64,000 bases of DNA, taken from Todiramphus chloris collaris. Lineage: Eukaryota; Chordata; Aves; Coraciiformes; Alcedinidae. Positions 1-12,963 of this stretch are shown in pieces (position 1 is the first letter of the stretch; each line of letters opens with the position of its first letter). A program made the translations under genes and the position numbers. The notes below the pieces were generated by a model. The model worked only from the letters and a program-made list of their open reading frames with translations. It searched no databases and had not been told where the DNA came from. The stretch is from assembly GCA_025345505.1 (NCBI GenBank), contig JANVCC010000120.1, forward strand, positions 1,122,940 through 1,186,939. Direction: 5' to 3'.

Positions 1-408
1 CTCAGTCCATCACTGGGCAGGTCCTGGGTCGTGGCATGGCAAATCGTGCTGGGGCAAGAGCAGAGCAGAGCTGTGTGGAGCCAACCTGCAGGCTCCGGCA
101 TGGGCAACAGGGCAACAAGGTGATGATGGGGCTGAAACCAGCCCCCAGCCCCCAAGCAACAGGACCTCCCTCCTCCTCATCTTGCCCCAGTCCTGGCCAG
201 GAGGACCCCAGAGCTCACAGGGGGCCCCCCCCCCCCCCCCCCCAGCCATCACAGCAGCTCCAGCTTTCCAGGAAGGAACTGAGCTCCAGGAATTAAAAGC
301 TATGCAGCGAGATGTGACAAAAAGGAAGAAAATGCCTTCAAATGTGCCACCTTCATCTCTCCCAGCACTTCACCTTTCCGTCGGCTTCAGTTATTTCACA
401 GCCTCTGG
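1..408. other. Non-coding, includes C19 homopolymer
   Basis: No gene is recognised. The notable item is a run of 19 C at 225-243 directly after five G at 220-224, so the tract begins with a self-complementary GGGGG/CCCCC junction. Such runs are prone to length error in sequencing and to polymerase slippage. Open frames across it owe their length to the homopolymer and to high G+C, and encode proline-rich or glycine-rich low-complexity peptides. Confidence 0.6.
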
Positions 409-470
409 AAAAGAAGAAGAAGAAGAAAAAAAAAAAAACCAAAACCACAAAACAACAACAAAAAAAAACC
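409..470. repeat. (GAA)n passing into A-rich tract
   Basis: About five GAA triplets run into a stretch of twelve or more A, then A-rich DNA punctuated by CC and CAA. This could be a simple repeat, or the decayed tail of a retroposon whose body is no longer recognisable. A second A-rich tract lies 400 bp downstream at 871-900. Confidence 0.7.
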
Positions 471-569
471 CGGTTAGGAACTTGCTGAATAAATCATATC
501 CGTTCCCTCCCCCACCTCCCTCCTTTCTTTTGTGCAAATCAAAGGCTGGGAGCTGCCAGAAGCTGACAA

Positions 570-780
570 CGGTGCCCCCAGCCCCCACCTCGCCGTTCCT
601 CCCGGCCCCCGTCCTTGGAACTTTGGGGGAATACGCGGCGGTTTCAGAAGCAATCAAACTCTGACAGCCCAGCCGGAGGGACCCGGGGGGAGCGGGGAGC
701 GGGAGCTCTGCTGCTGTCGCTCCTGCAGGCGCTCGCTGCCTGCTCCCCGTGGGTCTTGTAGTTTGGAAACAAGGTACCGA
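570..780. promoter_or_regulatory. CpG-rich patch, possible small CpG island
   Basis: I count about 16 CpG dinucleotides in roughly 200 bp, far denser than the flanks. They include closely spaced CGCGGCGG and CCCGGGGGG-type stretches. The patch sits between two A-rich tracts. No TATA box, splice donor or coding exon can be tied to it, so promoter activity is only a possibility. It could also be an unmethylated regulatory element or simply a G+C-rich block. Confidence 0.3.
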
Positions 781-870
781 ACATGTGGGGAAGGCTGATA
801 ATCTCAAAAGTGTCTGTGATTAAGTGAAACCAGCAAATTGAGATGCTTAGACAATTAGTAATCTTGGCGT

Positions 871-900
871 GAAAAAAAAAAAAAACCCAAAAAAAACCCA
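871..900. repeat. A-rich simple sequence
   Basis: Two long A runs are separated by CCC, within a short A-rich tract. No retroposon body is recognisable directly upstream. Confidence 0.7.
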
Positions 901-980
901 GCCCATCACTAAAAAACAACCCTGAAATAATCAAAGAAGAACGGAGGGTTTGGAGTTTATTTTTATTTGGTTTTATTTAT

Positions 981-3900
981 CTTCCTTTATCCCTCCCTCC
1001 CCCTGTCTAATTTCCTAAGCTTGTCCCAGTTAGATTTGAAGCAAGAGAGCAGGCAGCAGTACTCCCGGCTCCAAAACACTCCTGCTGATTTCCCGTCTCC
1101 ACCCGAGAGCTGGGCACAGGCACAGCTGCCTTGCTGGTGCCGAGGGAGGTGGCCCGGGGACGCTGGTCAGGGCTGCTCAGGCTGCCAGCCACACTCCATC
1201 ACTGCCACACTGCTTCGTTGCCCACCGCGGGGCAGGGGAGGTGGCAGCGTGCCCATCGCAGCCCACGCACCGGTAGGGCTGGCAAGAGGAGTTCTGCCCG
1301 CACCAGTTCCTGGGCCTGCACGATGGGCAAAGCCAACTGTGCCACAGACCCAGGATAGAGCGTTCCCTGTCTGCCCTCCTGCAGCTGCCTTCCAGGAGAT
1401 CTCCTTGGCTGCAGGTGGTGCCCAGGCCATTGAGGAGGTTAGTCCCAAAGGTTGGCAAATGCTCATGCCAGGTCCTGTCCCCACACCGCCGTGTGCCCAG
1501 TGCTCTCATCTGCTCCACAACACCCTGCTGACAGGAGAGGGTATAGCTGGGGGGCACCTCTGTGCAGCATATGGTGAGCACAGGGTACCTGGCAGCACAG
1601 CCTGACAGCAGCAAACCACAGCCAGGAGCAGGGCAAGGGCACCTCTCAGGAGTCTCCTCTGACTTTGGCCAGCTCCCACATTGTCCCTGTGCCTCTGCAT
1701 CCTTCGAAAGCCAAAACTGATGTCTGTGTCTGTGGCTCTGCCTCTCCCAGCTCCATTGGAGCCTCAGGTGTGTCTTCCAGCAGCTGAGCAGTGATGTCTC
1801 CCTGTGATGAGTTCCTGAGCCTTGGCCAGCCTGTACCTTTGAAGGGCTCAGAAGCAGCAGCATTCCAGACTTGGAGGATGCAACCAACGCACACTACTTA
1901 GTGTGCAACCGACATAGTCCTCAATCAATGCACATTAGGGCTGTGAGTTGTCATGGGACCCACCATGTCCTCTCAGCAGTGACAAGGACCCTCTGGGCAC
2001 ATGCAAACCTTCAGGGCACTCCCGTACTACCAAGGGCAAGGACTCAGCCCCCCGTTCAGTGGCCTGCACTGCCTCCATGGCTGGACTTCCCTGCTTCAGC
2101 CTCTCCTCTCCCATCTCTTTCAGCCCAGAGGGGCTATGTTAAAAACTGAGGGCTTGTCTCAGGCACCTGCACTTGACTTTCAGGTTTCATGCTGTGTTTG
2201 CTGTCCCCAGATAAATCTTGGAAGAAGCTCATGTGTTGTACAGGACTTTCCTAAAGCTGGAGCTGCCCTGGCTTCCCAGGCTATCCATGGGACCTGACAT
2301 ATCTCATACCCACCAACCCTGCCAAAAACTCACATGAAAGGGCAATATCCTGTCACTCCAAGGATGAGGAGTTTCTCTGCTGGGAGCTTCTTCCCCCAAA
2401 CCAAAGTATTTAATGGGGACTTTTGGGTTCTCACCAGTCTGCTAAGAGCAGAGCCATCAAAATGCAGAGGTCTCAAGCATGCAGAGAGATGCCTGACCAG
2501 CACCACAGCCACGTTCCTGCTTGCTCAGGGAGGCTCTCTTCTTGCAGCAAACATACTGGAAAGCTAGACACCATCTTCATCCTCACACTCCCCTATTACC
2601 TGACACTGGGTTTGCCCCTTTACCAAAGCCAAGCCCCCTTCATGATGCTAGGCTTCCAATTTTTAAAGGCAGCTCAAGCAGCCCTTTGTATACCACTTTC
2701 TGAGACCAAGTTTCATTTCTTTTTCCTTCATCTCTTGTCTCTTTATTTGTTTAGAGTTTTATCTCTGGGATTCCAATTCCTCCTCGGGAGGTTGTTGCAT
2801 AAGTAGCCTCCATACTGATTGCAAGGATTTTAATTTGGTAGCTTTCATCTTAAGCTGTTTCTAAGGCACTTCCTCATTTGTTTAAAATCACCCTGCCTAA
2901 AGCTTTCTAACTGTTTTTCTGTCTTGATACTTCCCAAAGGGCTGTGGGACTTAATTAGAGTCCCTGTTCCATTGTGGTTCAGTGACAGTTGTCTGGATTA
3001 AGTCAAGAGTTGCCACTCTGCTCGTGTGCTCCAGATCTCACTTTGCAGCTCTGACATTGTGACATCAGGTGTCTTAACATGCAGGTAGCTTCAGCCACTC
3101 GTAACTCCTCTCCTAATGGCTTTGCAGCCTCCTTGTGACCTTCTGGACATTGGGCTACCTGATTGTGAGAGCCAGGGGGACACAAAACCCCCACAGAGCA
3201 GGACAGGGCTCTTCCAGACAAGGTAAGGATGGATACCTGGCCAGCATCCAACAGAGAAAGCTCCTTTTTAGAGAGCAGGGAGGTAGATTGAAGAGAGAGC
3301 AAAGTGAGGAGCATGGGCAGAGGAGGGAAGGGAGGAGAGTGGAATTCATACACACGCTTTTCAGTCTCCTTGGTTGGCAACCCCAGTCACTCAGGACTGG
3401 CCTGGGATGAATGCACAAGGGCAGAGTCAGCTACGCAGTCTGCCAGGGCGAGTCTACCCTGCACAGCACCCCAGAACTGCTGAAGCTCATACAGAGCAAG
3501 GAGGGCATCTGTAGGGCTGAGCCCAGGGAAGGAGGGCTGGATCAGGGTGGGCATGATGCACTGGCACAAGGAGTCAGTCATCACAGTCCAGGGGCAAAGG
3601 TGGCCCTACAGAAGACCTCCAGTGCAGACAGATGCATGTCCCAGCTAGTAGCTGAGCTGTGGCACTCCTGACTCCACAGGGGAGACCATCTCTGCCAGGC
3701 CGCTACCCCTTTCTGGTGTGGGTCCCCACCCATCCCCTTCTGCTCCCTGACAGTGTCTCCATGTTTTGGCTTTCTCTGAAGCGGAAGGGAGTTGGGCTCT
3801 GGGGGTCAACCTCAGGCCAGCTCTGACATCCTTCACAGCAGGGGTGTTTGCCTTAGCCCCACCTCTGGTTTACAGGATGTGATTTATGCTGATTTAATTG

Positions 3901-6900
3901 GTGCTGGTTTAATTGGCTCATCCAGCTCCCATATGTGTTGGGAGGGGGCCAGAGAGAGCATTAAAGGATCATTACACATTATGAGCATCTTTCTCCATCT
4001 CCTCTCTGCTGCTCCTTCTCCTCCCTTACATTTTAGGGAGCCAGGACACTCCAGCATGAGGTGGAAACCTTTTCTGGAAATCCTGACTATGAGAATCCTG
4101 TTGAAACCAGACACAATGGTATCTTGAGCCTGAAGCCACATCCACAGTGCTCAGTGCTCCCCCTTCCCACTGGTCTCCCAGCAGCTGCCAGGCAAGGTCA
4201 TCTTTGCAGGGAAGAAACTACCCAGCACCAGTCCCCAAGTCCTGCAGGGACTGTCATGGCTCACATGCTGGCTGCAGTCAGCTACAAAGCCTGACACAAT
4301 CCTTTCCAGACATTTTTTGCTTTGTAGAGACAGCCTCAGCTCAAGAAGGGATGTTGGGCAGGTGACGGGTAGTGTGTTTCAGGGGTTTGAGGTGGGCATC
4401 CTTGTGCAAAGTGTGTGCTGGGTGGGACAGTCATTGGACAGCCTCAGAGGAGAGGGGATGCTCTCCGCTGCAAAGAGAGGGTGACAGGGGCTGGGCCTTC
4501 ATGTGGGGAGGGGCATTATGCACCTGGGGAGTCAAGGATGTTAGGATCTCATGTACTCTCTGCCTCCACACAGACAAGCTCTGCTGTCGCACCTCAGCCC
4601 TGCTGGGCATCACCCTGATGCCAGCTGCTGTTCCTGGATGCCACCTGTGCCTGCCCCAAGGCAGGGCTGGCATACATCCACTCCATCCTGGCACCCTCTA
4701 AGAATGGGGAGCAGACTAAACCACCACTTCTGTTCCCATTCTGGAGCTCCTCTGATGTCCAGGTCTCTGTCTTGCTCACAATCTCCCGTGTGCACACATC
4801 TGCAGTCCCTTTGCTAGTGTGCAGCATCCCTGTATCACGATGCCTCCTCCCATTCAGTCACATCTTCCAGGCTCCCTGCTGGGAGTCTCTCTGTGCCTCA
4901 CACCCACAGCCAGAAAAAGGGCTCTCCCCAAAAATCCCTTTCTGCCAGAGGTGCCCAGTGTACCCCAGGAGCTGCCCCTGTCACCAGCATCCAGGGGCAG
5001 AGCCACCCACTCAGCCACCACCCAGCTCTGTGGAAAGCCAGCGCAAGAAGTGTCCCAGCCCTGCACCCAGTGCTTCCCCGAGTTCCCTGCAGCAGTGCAG
5101 ATGCCTTCTGAGCTACATGAAGGCATCACTCAGAGCTGTTAAGTTCTGTACCCTCCAGATTCTGGAGGGAAGAAAGTGGCAATGATGTGCTTTTTGGCAG
5201 GAGCCTGGCTGTGCCAGCACGGGCACTGAGGGAGCAGCTCTGCCCTGACAGCCTCAAGGTGTTCCCACCACTTCGCTCTCAGGTGCCAACATTTTGCTGC
5301 TGGGATCACTGGGCCAGGGATTCCAGGGTCTCTGAGGGGTGCTGTAGGTGGGGAGCAAGTTTTGGGCTCTTCCTTGACCCCTGGGTTCTTCAGGATTTTG
5401 CTGAGGACACGCCATGCCTGCCTCTGCAGGTTAAGGAGAGGCAGGTGGGGGGCAGGACACAGAGTGGGGGGTGATGTTCCCAAGGCTATACATAAGGGAC
5501 CCTGCTCTGCTTATTTTTCCCCTCAAAACAAACCTGCTGCTTCCTAAACTGCCTGTGGAGATCCAGAGTGGAAGGAAACCCCGGAGAGGCGAGCTGGAGT
5601 CCTGGAGTTGGGCGAGTGCTGAGCGTGGGTGCAGGCTCCAAGAGGAGCTGGCTGGGGAGCCTGGTGATGCTGCCAACTTGGCATGGCAGAGGCGTCAGCC
5701 CCTATCCCAAGCCACCCAAGCTGTTGGGAGTGGGTATAAAACAGACCTTGCTGGCCAGTCCCCAAGGGGAAGAGCTGGCTTGGGCAGGAAACATCATCGC
5801 TGACATTTAAGAGCGGGGGAAAAATGCCCAGTTGGCAGGCGGGGAGAGCAGCACCCGGTACTCCAGCAGCCCTCCTCCCCCTCAGGGCTGCAGTCCCCTT
5901 TCTCATGCCTCACCACTGGCTCCATCTCCCACTGCTGGTTCCCTTCAGCATCTACAGAAGAGCCCACGGCTGCCATGCTCCTGCTGTGGCTGCTCACCAT
6001 GACCAGTGGAGAGCCACTCAGTCCTGGTTCTCCTCAGCCCCCTTGGAGCTGAGGCATCTCTGTGGATCACAGCACACTAACATCAAGGGGGTTCCCCATC
6101 ACACAACAGCCTGGGGCACGGCCAGCCTGGGATAGCAGCTGCATTTCCAGCTCACATGGGGTCCCGGGGCAGGACCAGCCCTACCCTGCAAGGAGAAGGA
6201 TGCTGTGCACCAGCAGGGCTGTGCTTGTGGAGGACCACAAGCTGAGGATCCCCCCCAGCCCCAGTTGCCCCGTACTTGAGTGACACCCTTCCTGCAAGAA
6301 AACACGTGGAAAACCCCATCCCATCAGGCTGGGAGCCAGGGCAGCCTCCAAACTTGGCACCCGGTGAGTGGCTGAACCTGAGTCAGTGGGAGCTGAAGCC
6401 CCACTCTGCAGATGGCTCCAGCTCCCTGATGGGGTGGCTCACGCTCCTGCTGTTGGAGGAAGAGCTGGGGTGAGCCACCACAGCCTTCACTGGGCCCCAC
6501 GGCCAGGGCAGGGATCTCTGTGGGGCTGGATGGGAGTGTCTGGCAGATCAGCTCTGCGGCCATGGGTCAGTACCAGATACTGTCAAAGCTCAGTTGCAAA
6601 CCCTGTACTGTGCCTGGCAGTGCCACATACCCCTGAGGACCAGGATGGCACAGAAAAACCTGGAGCTTCCCGTGCTGGAGAAGGAGGAAGGATGGATGAA
6701 TAAGGGGCTTGGAGCAGAGACACTGGGCTGGGGGTCCCTGATAGGGTGCAGCCCTGGAAGAGTGGCTGAGGATGGAGGGGGCAGATGGAAGGAGCCCACA
6801 GTCATGGGATGGGGGTACTGGCTGCTGCAGGGAGCTGGAGGTATCAAAGCAGACCTCATCACTGCAGAGTCTGGAGTTTGTCCTGGGCAGCCAAAACCAC

Positions 6901-7230
6901 TTCCCTGGCAAACTCAAATGCTGAGACTGGAGGTCAGTAAAGAGCAGGAGGGACATCAAGGCTTTGCTCACCCCAAAGGGACCTGTCAGTGTGAAAGCCC
7001 CCCATCCCACCATCATCACAGGGGAGCATCAAGAGGGAAACCCCATGCAGGACCCTGGGGGACGTGCACGTGAAGCCCTTGGGGCCAGCCTCAGTCCTGC
7101 CTACACCTCCAGCAGTAGTCTGGTGGCCACAGCACATGGCACCAGAAGATTTGTCCCACCCCCATGGTCTGCCAGTGAAGCCCAGCAAGGGCATCACTCA
7201 CAGTGCCCACCGTGTCGAGGTGGATCGTGT
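981..7230. other. No gene or repeat recognised
   Basis: About 6.2 kb of moderately G+C-rich DNA. Open frames on both strands (longest about 236 codons, minus strand near 1177-1887) overlap each other in several frames. They have Ser/Pro/Cys/Trp-rich composition with no recognisable domain, so I treat them as chance. I see no CR1 3' end, no SINE core and no tandem array. Short exons of an unrecognised non-coding transcript cannot be excluded. Confidence 0.55.
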
Positions 7231-7430
7231 ACCTGCAAGCACAGATGGTAAACTCCAACAGCAACAGAAATGTGGAGATCATAATTATCTGAACATAATG
7301 AAGGGTTTCATTAAATACACTTGGAAAACAACTCAGCAGCCGCACAAAGTTAAACTGCTGGTCTCAACTCTCCAAACTATTTAAAATTTATTAGCTTCCC
7401 CTGCGGGTCTCAAGCTTTTAAGTACCAGAG
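7231..7430. other. A+T-rich block, possible conserved element
   Basis: The base composition drops sharply from the surrounding G+C-rich DNA to an A+T-rich stretch. It contains AACTCCAACAGCAACAG-like, TTATCTGAACATAATGAAG-like and TTTAAAATTTATTAG-like runs. No repeat family is recognised. A block like this embedded in G+C-rich avian DNA is often a conserved non-coding element, but conservation cannot be seen from one sequence. Confidence 0.25.
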
Positions 7431-10400
7431 AATTCTTGAAAATGAGATATTTTTCCCTTTCTTTCCTCCATCTCTTTCCAATGTTTTTTGGCCTCTTAGA
7501 AGTATCTAGGGGGAGGGGAACCACCAGCCCCCAGTTTGTCGCTCTCTCCGCCCGTGCAGACACGTTTTCTCTCCCACCTGCCCCCTGTCACCACTCCCCA
7601 GGCTGCTTTTCACTGGGTCTGCAGAGCGCAGCGTTTCCAAAGGGATGATCAAGGCAGCGACACCTGCACACTGATCCCCGCTAAATCCCGGCCTCCAGAC
7701 TGCGGGGGGATCTTGTTGCAAAGGGATTAGTGTGAGGCTGAATAAACCTGGGTTTGATCAGGTGCTAACTGGCACGGGGTAATGCCCTCAGCTAAGATGA
7801 GATTTACTGAGCTGTATCTCTTCATAATGTGTGATGGGAGACAGTGATGGGAAGATGCTCTTTCCTGCTCAGAAAAAGAAATTCCTGGTTTTGAATGACA
7901 GCAATAGCTCAGTGCTTGGAGAGGGGCTGGAGTCCGAGGCTGGATCTGTGCTCAGCAAAGCTGAGGAGGGGCTGGCTGCACCCAGAGAGAGCCAGGGGAT
8001 GATCAGGGCCTTTTTCCTCTCCGTTCACATCTGTTCAAAAGGGTTTCAGGTCTAGAGAGGCAGGGAACTCTGGAGTGGGCTGGGAGGGAGCAGGTCGTGG
8101 TTGCTGTTGCAGCAGTGGAGCTGGTGGCAGGGATGGGTCTGGTTCTAGTGCCAACGAGGCAGCAGAGGCTGGACTGGAGCCTTGTCTTCCTTCTGTGAAA
8201 CATTGCAGTTGGTGACACGGGAAAACTTCGCAGCCTCACCTCTGCTTTGGTGAAGTATTTGTGCTGAGGAAAAGCAAGGGGATTTTTTTTTCATGGGAGA
8301 TCATAATGCCTGGTGCCAGACTTCTTCATTAAAATATTCTGATTTATAGCCCTTGGTTTCAGGCTGGAAAGAAGCTTCAAACACAGGGATGATGCAGTGG
8401 GATCAGGTGAAACTTAATATTTCTCCTCCTTGTGCGTTGGAAGCCCCGGGAGCTGTCACTGACAACCACGGTGCTCCATTCTCCCACATTTCTGGAAATA
8501 ACAATCAACTAAGAAATTCAGGTTTTAGCCAAGCTTCTAATGAACTCTAATAGCATCGTCCTGGGACTCCACTCAGCTGTGAAGAGATCAGCAAAAGCTG
8601 CTGGGAGCGGGAAGGTATCAGGGGAGAGGGAAGGAAGGGTCCCAGCACTGTTTCAGCAGAGCAGAAGAAAATACCTCTCCCCTTTGCCCTCGCGTGCGCA
8701 GCCTCGCTGTGCAGCTGAACTCTCTGCCTGTGCCCTCAGCCCCGGAGGGTCAGTACCTGTTGCTGCATTAATCTGGGCACCCCCTGCTCGGTCAGCTCGG
8801 AGCACGCAGCTGGCAGCAAGCGATGGCAGAGGCAGCGCTGCAAAGGACGTGTCTGCAGGGCAGAGGGGGAACGAGCTGTGTGCCAGGAGCTGAGGGAATG
8901 GAGCAGCGTTTGCACAAAGCCAATACCGGGGTTGTTAAGTTAGGAGGGAGCAGGGGACAGGCCTTGGAGCGCTGCCTTGCTGAGCAAGCCGTTAGGGGAG
9001 AGGCCGGACGGTGCAGGCGTATTCGCAGTTCCCTCTGCAGAGAGTCGGGCAGAGATAATGCAATTACAGGTGAATTAAAAGAAACCCAACTTCCCAGTGA
9101 CAACCAGCAGCTGCCTTAAGCCTCAGAAAACCAGGGACAAGAGGAGAGGTTGCTCCCCCTGTCTTGTAACAGAGCAGGCTGCAGAGCTTCATGGAAAGGG
9201 GAGTCCCAGACCTGCAGGAGGGAGATGGACGGGGCCGGGAGGAGATGAGGAGGCCCTGGAGCAAGTGGGTCTTGTCATTCAAAGTCATTTTGAGCCCTGG
9301 AAGGGGGTGTGGGGTGCAATGTGACTACAGGGAGGGTGGGAGGGTGAGTCTGCTCTCAGCCATGGGGCTGCCAGTCTGGTTTGGGGGTACCTGGTGGAGG
9401 TAGAGAGGAGAGATACTGTGAGTGAGGAGAGGGGTTGGAGGGCACACTGCTGCCTTGACAGGGCTTTGGCTTTTTTCCCTTGTGCCCCACATTGCTGCCT
9501 TGCCTGGGGAGGTGGACCAGGAGTGTGGAGCTGGGAGGAGAGGAGCACACATGGAGCAGGCAGCTGCTTCCCCAGCCAGGGTCCCCCCCGGCGCTGTGGC
9601 AACAGTGGCAAGGCGAGGGCATCAGGTGCAGTTATCTGGCAACAGAGAGGGCTTTTCCTCCAGGAATTAACTCAGGAGAGAGGCCAAGACTCTCAGAGCG
9701 CTGATTCAAGGACGCTTGGCTGGGATGTGACTCACAGTCCCCTGCTGCTGGGTCACTGCTCTGCCACTTATGCAATGAGCTGCCAGGTCTCAGCCTGCTG
9801 CAGCCCGGAAAAGTGGGGCAGCCAGCCCTTGTAGGGATGGCCAAGGAGAAGAATTTCTTAGAAACTGGGCTTGGTCTCACTCACAAAGATGCTTGGCCAC
9901 CAGTACAAAGGTCTGCTGAGCTTAGGAAATGGGATGCCTGTTTTCCCAGTTTTATCACCCATTAAAAATGGGAGTGGACCTGCTCCCTCTTTTGTGGATG
10001 CCCCCAAACCAGCAATTTCCTTTCCCTCTTTCAAAGTAGCCAGATGAGAGGAACTCTTTTCTTTTATTAAATAAGCAGCTCCCCTCCTACAGTGGCCTTG
10101 ACTGTCTTCCCACCCAGAAAGGGCAAACCGGAGGGAGAGAGGCGCAAGTCAGAGGCAGCAGGCGGGGAAAGTGCCGACTGTTCCCTCTCGGGGAGTCAGC
10201 CCTGCACAGGCAGGAGCCATGCCCGCAGCTCGGCTCATCAATGCTGCTCTCCTAAGCAGAAGGGGCAGCTCAGTGTGTGAGTTACTCAGTGCCCCGAGCA
10301 GGGCATGCATCTGGCACTGACAGTGCTCCATGGGCATGGCCCTGTCACCACACCAGTCTTGGCCACGTGTCCCTGGCTGCCCGGGCACGCTCGAGAGCGA

Positions 10401-11380
10401 TGGCACTGCAGGCAGCAGAGGAGGCTGGAACTCATGCTGTGCCCCAAGAGATGTTTGCAGAGCTTGACTGGAAAGAGGGAGGAGGGCCTAGTCCCAAGGC
10501 AAAGGGTCTCCAAAACTTGTCAAGGTCTGGGAGCAGCAAATCCATCCTGGTGATGGACCCGTGGGAGATGCAGCAGGGAAGATGATTGCAGAGCGTTAGC
10601 ACAGTTCGGCAGCTGGACATCAGCTGAGCAGAGATGCTGAAGCAGACAGTGATGGTCTTTCTTGGCCCAAAAACCTGCCATCTCATCTGCTCCCACCACA
10701 GAAACTTCCCTGGAGGCCATGGGGAGTGCTGTTGGCACCGATGGGTGAGAAAGGCAGGGACTCGCAGTCCAAACCCTGCCAGACTCTACTTTGATCTGTC
10801 CAGAGTCAAGTCTGTGGCTGGCTGGGGACAAGACCTTTGCTGCCAGGGCAGAAGTTACCAGCCCCACTGTGAGGACAGTGGAGCTAATGGCTGCTTGGTA
10901 CCTTTTGTGAAGGTGGTCCATCCACACCATGAAATTCCTTCTCTGTGCCCTGGCAAAGGCAGGCCAGGGAAGGAGCTCATCCATGGGGCTAAGTCTGGTG
11001 CTTCCCAAGCAGAGACATCCTCTGTCCTGCCTCAGCTGTGCTTGCTGCATCTGCTTGGGGGATGGCCTGGAGGTGTGGCTCTGGAGGGAGGCCCAGTTAT
11101 ATGCCATGGGGTGGGTGAACGTCCAAGGCTGCTCCAGCATCAGCTCCCAGCTGGGGTTGGCAGGTCACGGCCATAAGCTGTGTTCGTGCACGCAGGGGGT
11201 CTGTGCTGGCATGGTCAGGGCTGTGCACGTGCTGGTGCGGGGGAAGAGGAGAGGATTTTGTTTTCCATCTCAATCAGCCTGGTCTCTTTAGTGAGCTCTA
11301 ACAAAGGGACAGTGGCTTTTCATGCTTCTCTTGATCTCGGGGCCAGTAGCAAAATCCTCCTGGCGGGTCCCTGGGCACCG
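7431..11380. other. No gene or repeat recognised
   Basis: About 4 kb of apparently single-copy DNA. Around 9.2-9.6 kb it is G-rich on the plus strand. Open frames are short, overlapping and uninformative. No retroposon tails, RNA genes or tandem repeats were seen. Confidence 0.5.
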
Positions 11381-11389
11381 TTCCCTCCT

Positions 11390-11570
11390 CTCTCATCCTG
11401 CAGCGATGCGGGAATCACTGCAGGCGGTACAAACAGAGGGAGGGCAGCGTGAGCGATGCGGAGCGATGCAGAGCAAGGAGGGGAACTGTGCCCCGGGAGC
11501 ACGCAGCCCGCCCTGCCAGCTGCCTCCGCGCTGTGCCCCGGTCCCAGAGCCAGCGCGGGCTGGGCAAATG
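11390..11570. promoter_or_regulatory. CpG-rich patch
   Basis: About 16 CpG occur in some 180-200 bp. They include a short direct repetition of GAGCGATGCGGAGCGATGCA at about 11450-11469 and a run through CCCCGGGAGCACGCAGCCCG. The patch stands out from its flanks, but no exon or core promoter motif is identifiable beside it. Confidence 0.25.
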
Positions 11571-11889
11571 GGGGTATGGACAAGCACAATACAGACATCT
11601 GGCTCGGGGGGCTTTTGGATCAATGTTTTCCTCTCAGTTGAATAATTCCCGTGGTTAGAAGGGATGTCCTGTGCCAGTCACACTGCAGTGGTGGGTTTCT
11701 AGGGGTAGCAAGGCAAGTCGGTGTGCAGAGGATGCTGGCTCTATCCTGGCTATGACCAAAGTCCTTGGTGACCTTGGGGAGTCTCCTGCTGAGTCCACAG
11801 CTCTGCTGTCTCTCCTCTTCATCAGTCCTGGCTAGATGAGGCTGGGGGCTCTGTCCAGCTATCCTACAGAGCAATTCTATCCCCCTAAC

Positions 11890-12160
11890 CTGTTCTCACC
11901 TCCTTGTTCCCTGGGATGCTCCAGTTGATTTTGAGGAGCTTCTTCCCCTCCATGGTGCAGAATAAAAAAGGATTTTACTTGTTTTTTTGTTGTTTTTTTC
12001 CACCTCTATTAAGTCTGTGACTAGAACATTGTGGCTTTTAAGTTTATTCCAACTGTTTGATATTTTACATAATCGTATTATTTATGTGACAAGATTAGAA
12101 GTACTCTGCATGCTGACAGGCAACTAGCACACATGCAATTTCTTGCCAATCCTTCACGAA
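11890..12160. other. A+T-rich block
   Basis: An A+T-rich stretch with T-rich runs interrupted by G (around 11970-12000), followed by TATTTTACATAATCGTATTA-like DNA. It is sharply different from the G+C-rich neighbours. No repeat family is recognised. It may be a conserved non-coding element or the relic of an old repeat. Confidence 0.25.
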
Positions 12161-12942
12161 TTTGCATTGTATTCCTGCCTTCTTAGAGCCTGTGCAGATT
12201 GTAGCGTCAGGCGGAGAGAGAGGTATGTAGAGAAACAGAGGGGGAAGGTGGAGAAGACGGGAGGCAAGCTGCTCATCTGAGAGCTGTTGGCTTCCTCCTG
12301 TCCTTCGAGATCTTTCGGCCCGTGCTGAACGGGTACCCAGTGCTCAGAGCCTGTCACGCTGGAGCTAATGGAAATACCTGGCCGGGCTTCAAACCCTTGG
12401 CCTCTAATAGCAAGTGCTAAGCGCACAAAGGTGTTTGCTTTAATATCCCACTGCTCGCCCGTGGGATACTTGATTTATTCTATGCCTGTAAACATTCATT
12501 TCACACCTAAACAGGGGCAGGTTCATCACTTCTGCAATCATCATTTATTCATGTCGTGAGGGTTGCAGGAAGCAGAGATAAATGGATTTCCATGGAATTG
12601 GTGCTCCAGGCTGCTCAGGAGCCTCCATCCTTCTCACCGAGCTCCAGAGCAGGGTGGGGAATGTTCCCTCTTCAGCTCCTCCACCCTGGTGCTTTAGCAC
12701 AGCGTTCCTCCACAGACCTGTGCTGTGCCTTGGGCCAGGATGTGATGCAGCTGGAGGCCTCTGACCCCAAAACAAGCCGGTGTCACTGAGCTCCCTCACT
12801 CCCACGTGTCACAAGGTCTCAGCCATGCTCAGGGGACAGCACATGCAGAGATATCTTGATGCGGGTCCTTGCTTTGATGCCTTTCCCAGGCTTTGGGGGA
12901 GCTTTCTGATCTATGTGTTATGGCAAGCATTTGCTAAATACC

Positions 12943-12963
12943 TTTTTTTTTGGGGGGGGGCGG
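12943..12963. repeat. T9-G9 junction
   Basis: Nine T are followed directly by nine G, then CGGG and, shortly after, GGGG. The G side could form a G-quadruplex together with the downstream G runs. Such abrupt homopolymer junctions are also typical sites of assembly error. Confidence 0.7.

Noticed and set aside
1177-1887. 236-codon minus-strand open frame
   Set aside because: It overlaps several other frames on both strands. Ser/Cys/Trp-rich and no family is recognised.
12360-12420. tRNA-like B box (GGCTTCAAACCC) suggesting a tRNA gene or SINE head
   Set aside because: No A box at the proper spacing, no cloverleaf and no SINE body.
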